The notes below the pieces were generated by a model. The model was not told where the DNA came from. It worked only from the letters and a program-made list of their open reading frames with translations, and ran no database searches. The position numbers were made by a program, and so were the translations under genes. Shown here in pieces: positions 1 to 7,743 of a stretch of DNA of 64,000 nucleotides. Source of the stretch: Paractinoplanes lichenicola (GTDB lineage: Bacteria > Actinomycetota > Actinomycetes > Mycobacteriales > Micromonosporaceae); NCBI RefSeq assembly GCF_016785085.1, contig NZ_JAENHO010000012.1, positions 62,001-126,000 of the forward strand. The letters run 5' to 3'. How positions within the stretch are numbered: the first letter of the stretch is position 1; every line of letters starts with the position of its first letter.

Positions 1-537
1 CAGCTGCTGGCGGGAGAGCACCTGGCCCGGGTGCTCGGCCAGCTCGCAGAGCAGCCGGAACTCCGTACGGGTGACCGCGACGGGCTCGCCGTGCAGCCGC
101 ACCTCCCCCGCCTCGGGCCGGATCTCCAGGTCGCCGAAGGTCAGCACGGTCATGGCCGGGGTGGCGGCCTGCGCGGCCCGGCCCCGGCGGCGCAGTGCCC
201 GCAGCCGGGCCGCCAGCTCCTTCACGGCGACCGGCTTGACCACGTAGTCGTCGGCGCCGGCCTCGAGCCCGGCCACGATGTCGTGGGTGTCGTCGCGGGC
301 GCTGACCACGATCACCGGCACGTCGTCGGTGCGGCGCAGCTGCCGGATGCACTCGAAGCCGTCCATGCCGGGCAGCATCAGGTCGACCAGCACGGCGTCC
401 GCGGGCTGTTTACGCTGCAGCTCGAGGCCCTCCTCGGCGGTGGCCACGGCGTGGGTGACATAGCCCTCGTCCTCCAGGGCCATGGCCAGCGACAGCCGGA
501 TCCGGTCGTCATCCTCGATCAACAGCACGGCACTCAT
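1..537 (-). CDS. OmpR/PhoB-family response regulator (C-terminus beyond window)
   Basis: Transcription factor of a two-component system. The start codon is at 537 and the frame stays open to base 1, so the C-terminal part of the winged-helix domain is missing. The receiver domain (residues 1-115) begins AVLLIEDDDR with the acidic pocket, has the phospho-acceptor Asp52 in VDLMLPGMDG, Ser79 in VVSARDD and Lys101 in DDYVVKPV. The DNA-binding domain starts near residue 130 (FGDLEIRPEAGEVRL), the usual OmpR linker and beta platform. Its kinase should lie left of the window. A direct repeat of CGTCAC with 11-bp spacing lies upstream (597-613), which fits autoregulation. The family call is firm; the regulon is unknown. 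Confidence 0.93.
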   Translation of the reverse strand, partial: MSAVLLIEDDDRIRLSLAMALEDEGYVTHAVATAEEGLELQRKQPADAVLVDLMLPGMDGFECIRQLRRTDDVPVIVVSARDDTHDIVAGLEAGADDYVVKPVAVKELAARLRALRRRGRAAQAATPAMTVLTFGDLEIRPEAGEVRLHGEPVAVTRTEFRLLCELAEHPGQVLSRQQL

Positions 538-559
538 ATCCGCATGATGCCGCGCCGAA

Positions 560-584
560 CCCCGCGCGACACGGTTGCGCGGGG
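560..584 (-). other. Stem-loop ahead of the OmpR-type regulator
   Basis: CCCCGCGCGAC (560-570) pairs with GTTGCGCGGGG (574-584), giving 11 pairs with one G-U and a 3-nt loop. It lies 23 nt before the regulator start codon on its strand. It may be a 5'-UTR structure or a second terminator for the upstream esterase gene. Confidence 0.4.
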
Positions 585-596
585 AAACCAGGCTTT

Positions 597-613
597 CGTC
601 ACGCAACCGTCAC
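597..613 (-). promoter_or_regulatory. Candidate OmpR-type regulator box
   Basis: CGTCAC occurs at 597-602 and again at 608-613, exactly one helical turn (11 bp) apart. Tandem half-sites with this spacing are the usual target of OmpR/PhoB dimers, and the site sits just upstream of a gene for such a regulator. Autoregulation is inferred. Confidence 0.4.
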
Positions 614-682
614 ATCTCCGGAGGGCGATCGCCATCGGCCGCGACCAGCATGGATCGCGGGAACGAACCCTCCCCACAGGGT

Positions 683-719
683 CCGCGCCCGGCCCGCCGG
701 TTCGGCGGGCGGGGCGCGG
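683..719 (-). terminator. Long GC-rich hairpin after the carboxylesterase gene
   Basis: CCGCGCCC (683-690) pairs with GGGCGCGG (712-719), and GCCCGCCG (692-699) pairs with CGGCGGGC (703-710) around a GTT loop, with one G/G mismatch. This makes a 16-pair stem about 60 nt past the esterase stop. There is no U-tract, as in many actinobacterial terminators. Confidence 0.6.
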
Positions 720-782
720 GCTCCCCCGCACACCGGAGAGACCGTCGGCCGCCATCGAGGGCCTCTCCGGCCTGCGCTGCGT

Positions 783-2240
783 TCAGCGCAGCGCCCGCCA
801 GAAGTCGCAGCGATGCTCTCTCTCGACGTCCACCGGCCCGATCGCCCCCGGCGCGAGGCCCATGGTCTGCCCGGCCGGCCACCCCGGGTCCCCGCTGCGA
901 GCGAAGGCCGTCCAGTAGCCGATCATCTTGGCGGCCAGGTCACGCTGCGCGTCGGTGTAGTAGTCGGACGTGATCGGCTTGCGACCGGCCACCTCGAACA
1001 GCATCGGCAGCTCGGACCCGTGCGAGGCGCCCGCGTCGAAGTCCTTCGGCAGGTCGATCAGCGGCTGGGCGTCCGGGTCGGCGAACTCGTAGTCGAAGCC
1101 GGGCAGCGAGGTCCCCGTCTGGCACGCCATGCTGTCGGTGAACACGTCGCCCCAGGCCACCGCGCCGTCGCCGCCGTAACGCGCGGCCGGATACTCCCGC
1201 ACGATCGCAGCTCCCGCCTCGGCCCCGAACGCCTTGGCGATCACCCCCGGATACTCCCGCGCCGACATGCGCCAGCCCGCCACCGCGAAGATGCCCGACG
1301 TCAGACGCTGCTCGTTGCGGGTCAGCCCGGCCAGCACCGGCACCTTGGCGTGGTCCGCGACGGCCGGGTCCTTCGGCAGCGAGGCCACGCCATAGGTGGC
1401 CGCGCCGTACTTCGCGTACTCCTTCTCGAACCTCGCCACCGGAAGCCCGCGCAGACAATCCAGGTCGGCACAGCCCAGCGCCGTCATCGTGCTCCGCACC
1501 AGGGCGTTCGTCTCGGCCACGGGCCGGAAGAAGTCGAACGGCGCGCTGCCCGTGGGCGTGAAGTCCTTCGGCAACCCGGCGTCACAATCGCCGCTCTGCA
1601 GAATCGCCCGATGGATCAGCCCGCGCGCACCCGGCGCCGTGAGCTGGGCGCACGCGCCGATCGCGCCACCCGACTGCCCCATCAGCGTCACATTGCCCGG
1701 GTCACCCCCGAACTCACCGATGTTGTCGCGCACCCAGCGGAGCGCGGCCTGCTGATCGAGGAAGCCGTAGTTGTCGCCCAGGAACCCGTACAGCCCGAGC
1801 CGGAACTCGACGGTCACCACCACCACGTCCCCCTGCGCGACCATCCTCTTCGGGTCGTAGTCGAAGCCCGCGCCCTCCGAGAAGCCACCGCCGTGCAGCC
1901 ACACGATCACCGGCTTGCCCTCGGCATCCGCCGGCGCGGTCACGTCGAGATAGAGGCAGTCCTCGGCCGCGTCCTTGCGCTGCGGTCCCTGCGCACACGC
2001 CGGCCCAGACCCAGAGCTTTCCCGTACGCCGTTCCAGGCGGCCGGCTCCTGCGGCGCGCGCCAGCGCAGGTCGCCGACGGGCGGGGCCGCGTACGGGATG
2101 CCCCGGAAACGCGTGACCCCGTCGTCGCGCACCCCTTGGACGACGCCCGACCTGGTCTCGGCGGTCGGCTCCGCGGGCTCGCTCGCGCAGGCCGGCATGG
2201 TGAGCAGGGCCATGGTCAGTAACGATGCGATTCTCTTCAT
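783..2240 (-). CDS. Type-B carboxylesterase, predicted lipoprotein
   Basis: Secreted alpha/beta-hydrolase that would cleave carboxylic ester bonds. I chose the ATG at 2240 because it opens a signal peptide (MKRIASLLTMALLTMPAC) with a probable lipobox Cys18. Longer in-frame starts would add an unlikely N-terminus overlapping the kinase gene. The 485-aa length suits the family. The oxyanion loop HGGGF is at 116-120 and the nucleophile elbow GQSGG has Ser190; near the C-terminus HGSELPMLFE is the typical region holding the catalytic His. Most relatives have GESAG rather than GQSGG at the elbow. Transcribed divergently from the kinase/regulator operon; a strong hairpin follows it. The substrate is unknown. 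Confidence 0.88.
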   Translation of the reverse strand: MKRIASLLTMALLTMPACASEPAEPTAETRSGVVQGVRDDGVTRFRGIPYAAPPVGDLRWRAPQEPAAWNGVRESSGSGPACAQGPQRKDAAEDCLYLDVTAPADAEGKPVIVWLHGGGFSEGAGFDYDPKRMVAQGDVVVVTVEFRLGLYGFLGDNYGFLDQQAALRWVRDNIGEFGGDPGNVTLMGQSGGAIGACAQLTAPGARGLIHRAILQSGDCDAGLPKDFTPTGSAPFDFFRPVAETNALVRSTMTALGCADLDCLRGLPVARFEKEYAKYGAATYGVASLPKDPAVADHAKVPVLAGLTRNEQRLTSGIFAVAGWRMSAREYPGVIAKAFGAEAGAAIVREYPAARYGGDGAVAWGDVFTDSMACQTGTSLPGFDYEFADPDAQPLIDLPKDFDAGASHGSELPMLFEVAGRKPITSDYYTDAQRDLAAKMIGYWTAFARSGDPGWPAGQTMGLAPGAIGPVDVEREHRCDFWRALR

Positions 2241-2311
2241 GGGTCCAGCCTCGGCTTGCGGCCGCGGGCGGGGCAGTAAGGCCCGGCGACGGGTAAGTAG
2301 CCGATCGGTTA

Positions 2312-2340
2312 TTGACGGTCCACGAGCCGGCGTGAGGATT
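2312..2340 (+). promoter_or_regulatory. Candidate leaderless promoter of the NarL-type kinase operon
   Basis: TTGACG (2312-2317) and AGGATT (2335-2340) are separated by 17 bp. The -10-like hexamer ends 6 nt before the ATG at 2347, so the transcript would begin at or next to the start codon. Confidence 0.45.
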
Positions 2341-2346
2341 GAGGTC

Positions 2347-3387
2347 ATGCAGACCTGGCCGCCACCCTTCGCGGGCCGCCCCGCGGCTGTCGTCGCCGCC
2401 ACGATCCTCGCTGTCGTCGCGGCCGTCACCGTGTCGCCGTGGACGCTGCCCGCGGCCGGGTTGCTGCTGGTCGCGGCCTGGCGCTGGCCCCTGCGGGCAG
2501 CCGTCTACTACCCCGCACTGCTCGCGGCGACGGCCGTCGCGGTGTTCCTGGTGCCGTACGCGATGTTCGCCTCGTGGATCCTCGCCCTGCACGCGTTCGT
2601 GCTGTTCGGCCCGCGCGCGGCGTTCGCCTGGTCGGTCGCGGGCGCGCTGGTCATCACGTTCGCCCAGACCCGCGACCTCGAGGTGCCGGCCGTCATCAGC
2701 CTGCTGGCCCCGCTGATCGCCGCCGGCTGGTTCCTCAGCACGACGCTGCGGGAAAATCTGGCCCTGCGCGACCGCCTCGTCGAGCAGGCCAAACTGTCCG
2801 GCGTGCAGGAGGAACGCAACCGGATGGCCCGCGAGATCCACGACACGATCGCCCAGGACCTGAGCGCCGCCGTAGCCCTCTTGGAAGGCGCGATCCACGA
2901 CGGCGTCCACGAACCGCGCGTCGGCCAGGCCCGCGACCTGGCCCGCAACGGCTTGGCCGAGGCCCGCCGGTCGGTGCTGGCGCTCGGCCCCCGGTCGCTC
3001 GACGGGAGCGGCCTGGCCGGTGCTCTGCGCAGACTGGTCGACGCCTGGGCCGCACGCACCGGCGTACGGGGGAACTTCGCCTCCGACCCCGACGCCCACG
3101 CACTGGACCCTGAAACCGAGGCCGCCCTGTTCCGCATCGGTCAGTCCGCGCTGGCCAACGTGGCATCCCACGCCTCGGCCACCCGCGTCGACGTCACGCT
3201 GTCCTACCTGGACCACGAGGTGGTGCTCGACATCCGCGACGACGGCGTCGGTTTCGTTTTTAAAAATGCGCGCGGCTTCGGGCTGGCCGGCATGCGACAA
3301 CGCCTCGACGAACTGGACGGCAGCCTCGAAGTCGAATCGGAGCCCGGCGCCGGAACCGCCTTGCGAGCGGCGGTGCCCCTGCGATGA
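2347..3387 (+). CDS. NarL-type membrane sensor histidine kinase
   Basis: Two-component sensor of 346 aa. Residues 12-135 hold four or five hydrophobic segments with hardly any extracytoplasmic loop, so the signal is probably sensed in or at the membrane. A short coiled linker leads to the HisKA_3 dimerisation helix EERNRMAREIHDTIAQ with phospho-acceptor His165. The C-terminal HATPase domain shows the DDGVGF box and a GLAGMRQR helix typical of the NarX/DesK group. The ATG at 2347 sits 6 nt after a -10-like hexamer. The stop overlaps the next gene by 4 bp (ATGA), so kinase and regulator are translationally coupled. The ligand cannot be told from sequence. Confidence 0.93.
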   Translation: MQTWPPPFAGRPAAVVAATILAVVAAVTVSPWTLPAAGLLLVAAWRWPLRAAVYYPALLAATAVAVFLVPYAMFASWILALHAFVLFGPRAAFAWSVAGALVITFAQTRDLEVPAVISLLAPLIAAGWFLSTTLRENLALRDRLVEQAKLSGVQEERNRMAREIHDTIAQDLSAAVALLEGAIHDGVHEPRVGQARDLARNGLAEARRSVLALGPRSLDGSGLAGALRRLVDAWAARTGVRGNFASDPDAHALDPETEAALFRIGQSALANVASHASATRVDVTLSYLDHEVVLDIRDDGVGFVFKNARGFGLAGMRQRLDELDGSLEVESEPGAGTALRAAVPLR

Positions 3388-3995
3388 TCCGCGTGCTGAT
3401 AGTCGACGATCACCCGATGTTCCGCGACGGCCTGCGCCAGTTGCTCAACGACGACGATTTCGTGGTCGTGGGCGAGGCCGGCGACGGCGCCGAGGCCCTG
3501 GCCGTGCTCTCGTCGCACCCGGCCGACGTCGTCGTCATGGACCTGCACATGCCCCGCATGGACGGCATTACGGCCATCACCCGCATCCGCGCCGCCTTTC
3601 CCGCGACCCAGGTGCTGGTGCTGAGCACGTACGACACCGACGGCGACGTGATCCCCGCCATGTCCGCCGGCGCCATCGGCTACCTGCTCAAAGACGTCCC
3701 CCGCGACGACCTGCGCGACGCCGTCAGGGCTGCCGCCCGCGGCGAGACCACCCTTTCCCGTACGGCCGCGGGCCGCCTGGTCGATCACGTCCACTCGCCG
3801 GAGCTTCTCAAGCCCCGCGAGCACGAACTCCTCCGCCTGGTCGCCTCGGGCGCCACCAACAAGGAGGCCGCCGCCGCCCTCTTCGTCAGCGAGGCGACCG
3901 TCAAGGCCTACCTTCTACGCATTTACGACCGTCTTGGCGCGCGCGACCGGGCCTCGGCCGTTGCCGAGGGCTACAAGCGTGGCCTGCTTGGATAG
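3384..3995 (+). CDS. NarL/FixJ-family response regulator
   Basis: Cognate regulator of the preceding kinase, 203 aa. The receiver domain (1-120) has the acidic pair in IVDDHPMF, phospho-acceptor Asp53 in VVMDLHMPRMDG, and Lys105-type LLKDVPRDD at the usual place. The LuxR-type helix-turn-helix (about 142-203) reads LLKPREHELLRLVASGATN with the recognition helix in VSEATVKAYL. It overlaps the kinase gene by 4 bp, and the aldo/keto reductase gene starts 5 bp after its stop, so the three genes probably form one operon. Confidence 0.94.
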   Translation: MIRVLIVDDHPMFRDGLRQLLNDDDFVVVGEAGDGAEALAVLSSHPADVVVMDLHMPRMDGITAITRIRAAFPATQVLVLSTYDTDGDVIPAMSAGAIGYLLKDVPRDDLRDAVRAAARGETTLSRTAAGRLVDHVHSPELLKPREHELLRLVASGATNKEAAAALFVSEATVKAYLLRIYDRLGARDRASAVAEGYKRGLLG

Positions 3996-4000
3996 GCGTC

Positions 4001-4921
4001 ATGGATCTCTTCGCCCTGTCAGGTGTCGCCCGCATCGGCCTGGGTCTGGCCGCCGTGGGCCGTCCCGGCTACATCAACCTGGGCCGCGCCACCGACCTGC
4101 CCGCCGACCGCACCGTCGAAGCCATGCGCGCCCGCGCCCACACCCTGCTCTCCTCCGCGTGGGACGCCGGCGTCCGCTACTTCGACGTGGCCCGCTCCTA
4201 CGGCCGCGCCGAGGAGTTCCTGGCCTCCTGGATTCCCGGCCATTCCGGCGCCTTGGTCGGCAGCAAATGGGGCTACACCTACACGGCCGACTGGACCGTC
4301 ACCGCCGAGGTCCACGAGGTCAAAGACCACAGCGTCGCCACGTATGACCGCCAGATCCTGGAGACCCGAGCCCTGCTGGGCGACCACCTGAACCTCTACC
4401 AGATCCATTCGGTAACCCCCGACAGCCCCGCCCTCACCGACCGTGTGCTGCACCAACGCCTGGCGGCCCTCGACGTCCCGGTCGGCTTCTCCACCAGCGG
4501 CCCCCACCAGGCCGACACGATCCGAGCCGCATTGGCGATCGAAGTCGACGGCCGCCGCCTCTTCCAGAGCGTCCAATCCACGTGGAACCTGCTGGAACCC
4601 AGCGCCGGCCCCGCCCTCACCGAAGCCCACGCCGCGGGCTTGACCGTGATCGTCAAGGAGGCCCTGGCCAACGGCCGCCTCGCCGACCCGTCCCTCTCGG
4701 CCGAGCTGTCCCCCGCCCCCGACGTGGTGGCCCTGGCCGCCGCCCTCCAACAGCCGTTCTCCCCCATCGTCCTGTCCGGCGCCGCCACCTCGGCCCAGCT
4801 CACCTCCAACCTTCAAGCGGCCGACCTCCGCCTCGCGCCGGACCACCTAGCTCGGTTGACCGCCCTGGCCGAACCCGCCGACCAGTACTGGAAGACCCGC
4901 TCCGGCCTCGCCTGGTCCTGA
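4001..4921 (+). CDS. Aldo/keto reductase family oxidoreductase
   Basis: Predicted NADPH-dependent (beta/alpha)8-barrel reductase of 306 aa. The catalytic tetrad is present: Asp62 and Tyr67 in FDVARSYGRA, Lys89 in VGSKWGY, and His136 in LYQIHSV. The cofactor-binding C-terminal part contains the IVLSGAATSAQL strand-turn that usually contacts the nucleotide phosphate. It starts 5 bp after the response regulator stop, so it is probably cotranscribed and could be a target of that system. The 3' end is convergent with the radical SAM gene. The substrate is unknown. Confidence 0.9.
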   Translation: MDLFALSGVARIGLGLAAVGRPGYINLGRATDLPADRTVEAMRARAHTLLSSAWDAGVRYFDVARSYGRAEEFLASWIPGHSGALVGSKWGYTYTADWTVTAEVHEVKDHSVATYDRQILETRALLGDHLNLYQIHSVTPDSPALTDRVLHQRLAALDVPVGFSTSGPHQADTIRAALAIEVDGRRLFQSVQSTWNLLEPSAGPALTEAHAAGLTVIVKEALANGRLADPSLSAELSPAPDVVALAAALQQPFSPIVLSGAATSAQLTSNLQAADLRLAPDHLARLTALAEPADQYWKTRSGLAWS

Positions 4922-4957
4922 GACCTACCGGCCCGGGCCATCCTCCGCTTCGAGCAG

Positions 4958-5015
4958 CGCTGTAGTTCGACACCGCGCCCGGACCCGGCGGCACCCGCGG
5001 TCTTGCGCTACAGCG
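4958..5015. terminator. Weak inverted repeat between convergent genes
   Basis: CGCTGTAG (4958-4965) and CTACAGCG (5008-5015) are perfect 8-bp inverted copies separated by 42 bp of GC-rich DNA. They flank the convergent 3' ends of the aldo/keto reductase and radical SAM genes. Could act as a bidirectional terminator; weak evidence. Confidence 0.25.
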
Positions 5016-7047
5016 GCGCCGGGAGCGGATGGCTGGCCGCTTCGACGTCTTGGTGCGCTTCATCCTCGCCGTAAAGCCGATCCCACAAGAGTTGCGAGAT
5101 ACCGGCGATCTCCATCGAAGTGAGGTTGTGTTGCAGGCAGAATTCCGTCACGGCGGTCGCCTCCGCCCCCAATTGGATAACCTGCCCGGTCAGGAGGTTG
5201 ACGAGGCACGCTGGGGAATCGGGGTGCGGACGCACCAGGGAGAACATGCCCGACAGCGGCGTGTCGGCCGGCACACCGCCCGCACTGTCGCGAACCGCTT
5301 GGCCCGTCGTCAGAAGCTCATCGATTGTCATCTCGCTGAGCAGGCACAGGTGCAGTTCGCGAGGCACCCAGCCGACGGCGGTGTACTTGGGGACGTCGAG
5401 TGCGGCCTCGTTCAACCGCAAGCGCCACCGCTCCGCAGCCGCGCCATGCACCTCGTGGTCAGCGTCGAACTCGTAGTAGACATCGATGTCCCTGGCGGTT
5501 TGACCGCGGATGCGAATCCCGAAGTCCTCCACGTGATGGTAGATAGGGGCATTGTGCTCGAGCACGAATGTCGCCGACCCGAAGGAGCTGATGACGTCCG
5601 CGTTCTCGATGACGAAGTCGAAGGTTTCCTTCGCGTCGGACTCCGTCTCGCCCGGGAACCCGAAGAAGAGGAAGCAATGGAGCCAGATGTCGGCATCCTT
5701 GCAATACCTCAGATTGTTGAGCATCGTCTCCTTCGTATTGTTCTTCTTCATCAACGCCAGGACTCGTTCCGACGCGGATTCCAAGCCGACGTAGAGTGAC
5801 CGGAAGCCGGCGGCCCGCAAGTTCTCGAAGTCCTCCCGTGTGTAGGACCGTTCAAATTTGATCAAGCCAGTGAACCGCCAGGACGACTCGGACGCAGCCG
5901 GGAAACGGTTCCCGATCTCGCGCAGGACGCGCGGCGGAATCGCTTCGTCATTGAAGGCGAAATGGCGGACCCCATACCGCTCGGCGAGCTCTCGCACCAC
6001 CTCGAGCACACGGTCCGTCGAGTACGCCTGGAAACGTTCGCCATAAACCATCCCGTGATGGCAGAACTCGCACTTCCCCCAATAACACCCTCGCGAGGAC
6101 AGCAGCGGGAGGGTGATTTCCGGCGAGAAGTAGCGCTCGAGGGGAAGATCCGTGAAGTCCGGCGTAGGAATTTCGGCCGTCTTGAGCGGGGCACACGGTG
6201 CGCTCGCCGTAATCTCACCGCCGGCCAGATGGACGATACCCGGCACACCGTCGACGAGCGGACGTCCGGTCACCTGATTCGATATTATGCGCTCGAGTGG
6301 CCGCTCACCCTCGTTGCGGACGATGATGTCGAAGTAGTCGCCGAACCAGCGAGCCGGCAGCACGCCGCGCTCATAGATGCGGGAAAATATGGTTCCGCCG
6401 ACCACGACTGCGGCGCCCAGGTTAGCCTTGATCCATTTTCCGAGGAACAAGGTCCATACGAGCTGTTCCTGGCCGATGCATGAAAGGCCTATTGTCGGCG
6501 CCTTCTCAGCCGCGATGAGGGGACCGACGCGCTGCAGGTATCTGGCAAGCAAGGCAGGTGGGTCCCGCAGTACAGCATCGAGCTCCGCAGAGTCGAGGTT
6601 GTTCCGCTCGAGGCGGAACTCGTACGGCGATATCTTCAGATCACCGCACACTCGGCTGATCGCGGAGAGGTAGTTCTGGAAGCCACGTACGGCCATGTAT
6701 TGCGAGGCGACAAGATCTTCCGGTTCGCCACCCTCTCCAGACTCTCCGTTCTTGGGAGTGAGCCGACTCCTGACGAAGTCACGATAGGCCGGGGCGCTGG
6801 CAAAGATGGCTTCGTAGCCCAGACGTTCTTGTTCGTCCAGGTCCGTCGAGGTCACCAGGTCACCCATGAAGCCTGCGCACTCGTTCGACAGAATCCAGTC
6901 ATAGAAATCGATGTTGAGGTCGGCACACTCGACTGAATGTCCTGCTCGGCGCAGCCAGGCAGCGAGAGACGGCAGAGCCAACGCCGGCTGAAACGGACTC
7001 CATTGCGGAGGAAAAAGCAATAACGCGTCATTTTTCACGAGTCGCAA
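5008..7047 (-). CDS. B12-binding-type radical SAM protein with C-terminal PqqD-like domain, candidate RiPP-modifying enzyme
   Basis: A 679-aa radical SAM enzyme. Residues 1-260 look like a cobalamin-binding Rossmann domain (LLFPPQWSPFQPALALPSLA, IGLSCIGQEQ, AVVVGGTIFSR), although I see no DxHxxG His. The cluster motif is Cys321-x4-Cys326-x2-Cys329 in RGCYWGKCEFCHHG, one residue longer than the canonical CX3CX2C. A TIM-barrel follows to about 560. Residues about 610-663 (LVNLLTGQVIQLGAEA, then TSMEIA and LLWDRLYGE) resemble a PqqD-like RiPP recognition element. The gene lies 29 nt downstream of a small peptide gene with nine consecutive Gln. GC is clearly lower than in the flanks (some 60-base lines near 45%), suggesting transfer. 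The RiPP role and the substrate are inferred. Confidence 0.85.
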   Translation of the reverse strand: MRLVKNDALLLFPPQWSPFQPALALPSLAAWLRRAGHSVECADLNIDFYDWILSNECAGFMGDLVTSTDLDEQERLGYEAIFASAPAYRDFVRSRLTPKNGESGEGGEPEDLVASQYMAVRGFQNYLSAISRVCGDLKISPYEFRLERNNLDSAELDAVLRDPPALLARYLQRVGPLIAAEKAPTIGLSCIGQEQLVWTLFLGKWIKANLGAAVVVGGTIFSRIYERGVLPARWFGDYFDIIVRNEGERPLERIISNQVTGRPLVDGVPGIVHLAGGEITASAPCAPLKTAEIPTPDFTDLPLERYFSPEITLPLLSSRGCYWGKCEFCHHGMVYGERFQAYSTDRVLEVVRELAERYGVRHFAFNDEAIPPRVLREIGNRFPAASESSWRFTGLIKFERSYTREDFENLRAAGFRSLYVGLESASERVLALMKKNNTKETMLNNLRYCKDADIWLHCFLFFGFPGETESDAKETFDFVIENADVISSFGSATFVLEHNAPIYHHVEDFGIRIRGQTARDIDVYYEFDADHEVHGAAAERWRLRLNEAALDVPKYTAVGWVPRELHLCLLSEMTIDELLTTGQAVRDSAGGVPADTPLSGMFSLVRPHPDSPACLVNLLTGQVIQLGAEATAVTEFCLQHNLTSMEIAGISQLLWDRLYGEDEAHQDVEAASHPLPAPL

Positions 7048-7076
7048 CCCTTCCCGGCCCGATGGATGGGCGGCGC

Positions 7077-7277
7077 CTACTCGCGGATCGGGCGCGCCGC
7101 GCCCTGCTGCTGCTGTTGCTGTTGCTGCTGGTCGGCATCGGCGAGACGCAATAGCGGGTTACGGCCCGGCGCACGAATGAGAGTGAGGAACTGCTGATCA
7201 TCAAGCTCTTTAACCATCTGGACGATCCGGAGATTGAACTCCTCGATGAACCGGACTTCGGGCGTGGGCTCGGACAT
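7077..7277 (-). CDS. Candidate RiPP precursor peptide with nine-glutamine tract
   Basis: A 66-aa acidic-to-polar peptide. The ATG at 7277 is preceded by GCAGGGG at good spacing, which decides the start over longer in-frame possibilities. An N-terminal leader-like part (SEPTPEVRFIEEFNLRIVQ, then MVKELDDQQFLTLI) looks amphipathic and helical. It is followed by RNPLLRLADAD, nine Gln and GAARPIRE. The Gln codons mix CAG and CAA (seven and two), so the tract is not a pure trinucleotide expansion. It lies 29 nt ahead of the radical SAM gene on the same strand. I recognise no family. Proposed role: substrate of the radical SAM protein, with the glutamine-rich tail as core. Alternatively it could be an accessory protein. 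Confidence 0.6.
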   Translation of the reverse strand: MSEPTPEVRFIEEFNLRIVQMVKELDDQQFLTLIRAPGRNPLLRLADADQQQQQQQQQGAARPIRE

Positions 7278-7743
7278 GGTGCACCCCTGCAATCTTCGTG
7301 AACGCTGGATCCGCCAGACCTCCCGAAATGGAGGCGCCTCCGGTGGTGTCAGCATCCGGAGTGCCGGCGTCTTGGCGCGACGAGTAAGCCGAAATTGAGC
7401 ATGCCTCTGCGATAAGACACGCACAAGCCTGCGGCCAGGAGCCCGCTCCGCTTAAGGTCTTACCATTACGCCAGATGGATCTCCGATCACTTAATTGCGA
7501 TTACGCAAGACCCCACCCGACACCCATGGCCACCTCCTCGTTTGGCGACGGCAGGCGCCATTGCAGCCGCAATAGCGATCTTTCGCGGCGCCCGGAGCCG
7601 TTGCGGAACCTGCGGAATCGGTCGAACGTAGCACCCCACCAACAGGGCGGAATTCTCGGCCGCAAGCCGCATTAATCACTCGTTCACAGCTTTTCCATCG
7701 CTTCGTGGTGGAGTGGCTGGGAGCGCCCGCGACACAGCGGCAC
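7278..7743. other. Non-coding interval upstream of the peptide/radical SAM genes
   Basis: 466 bp of relatively AT-rich DNA between the peptide gene and the convergently placed serine hydrolase. It should hold the promoter and 5' leader of the peptide/radical SAM operon. Short open frames here (for example 7487-7672 on the minus strand) have no family signature and no RBS. The only notable element is a tiny frame with a perfect Shine-Dalgarno sequence (7501-7540, listed separately). Confidence 0.5.
7501..7540 (-). other. Eight-codon micro-ORF with consensus Shine-Dalgarno
   Basis: On the minus strand GAGGAGGTGG is followed by ATG at 7527 and an 8-codon frame (MGVGWGLA) ending in TAA at 7501. 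The RBS match to anti-16S is the best in the window, yet the product is tiny. It sits in the putative leader of the peptide/radical SAM operon, so it may be a regulatory uORF or chance. Confidence 0.3.

Noticed and set aside
7278..7424. N-terminal extension of the polyglutamine peptide to 115 aa
   Set aside because: The added 49 residues are Arg-rich and unlike the rest, and a good RBS directly precedes the ATG at 7277.
7487..7672. 61-codon minus-strand frame upstream of the peptide gene as a second precursor
   Set aside because: No Shine-Dalgarno sequence, no similarity to the Gln-rich peptide, and overlapping frames of similar length exist on both strands.
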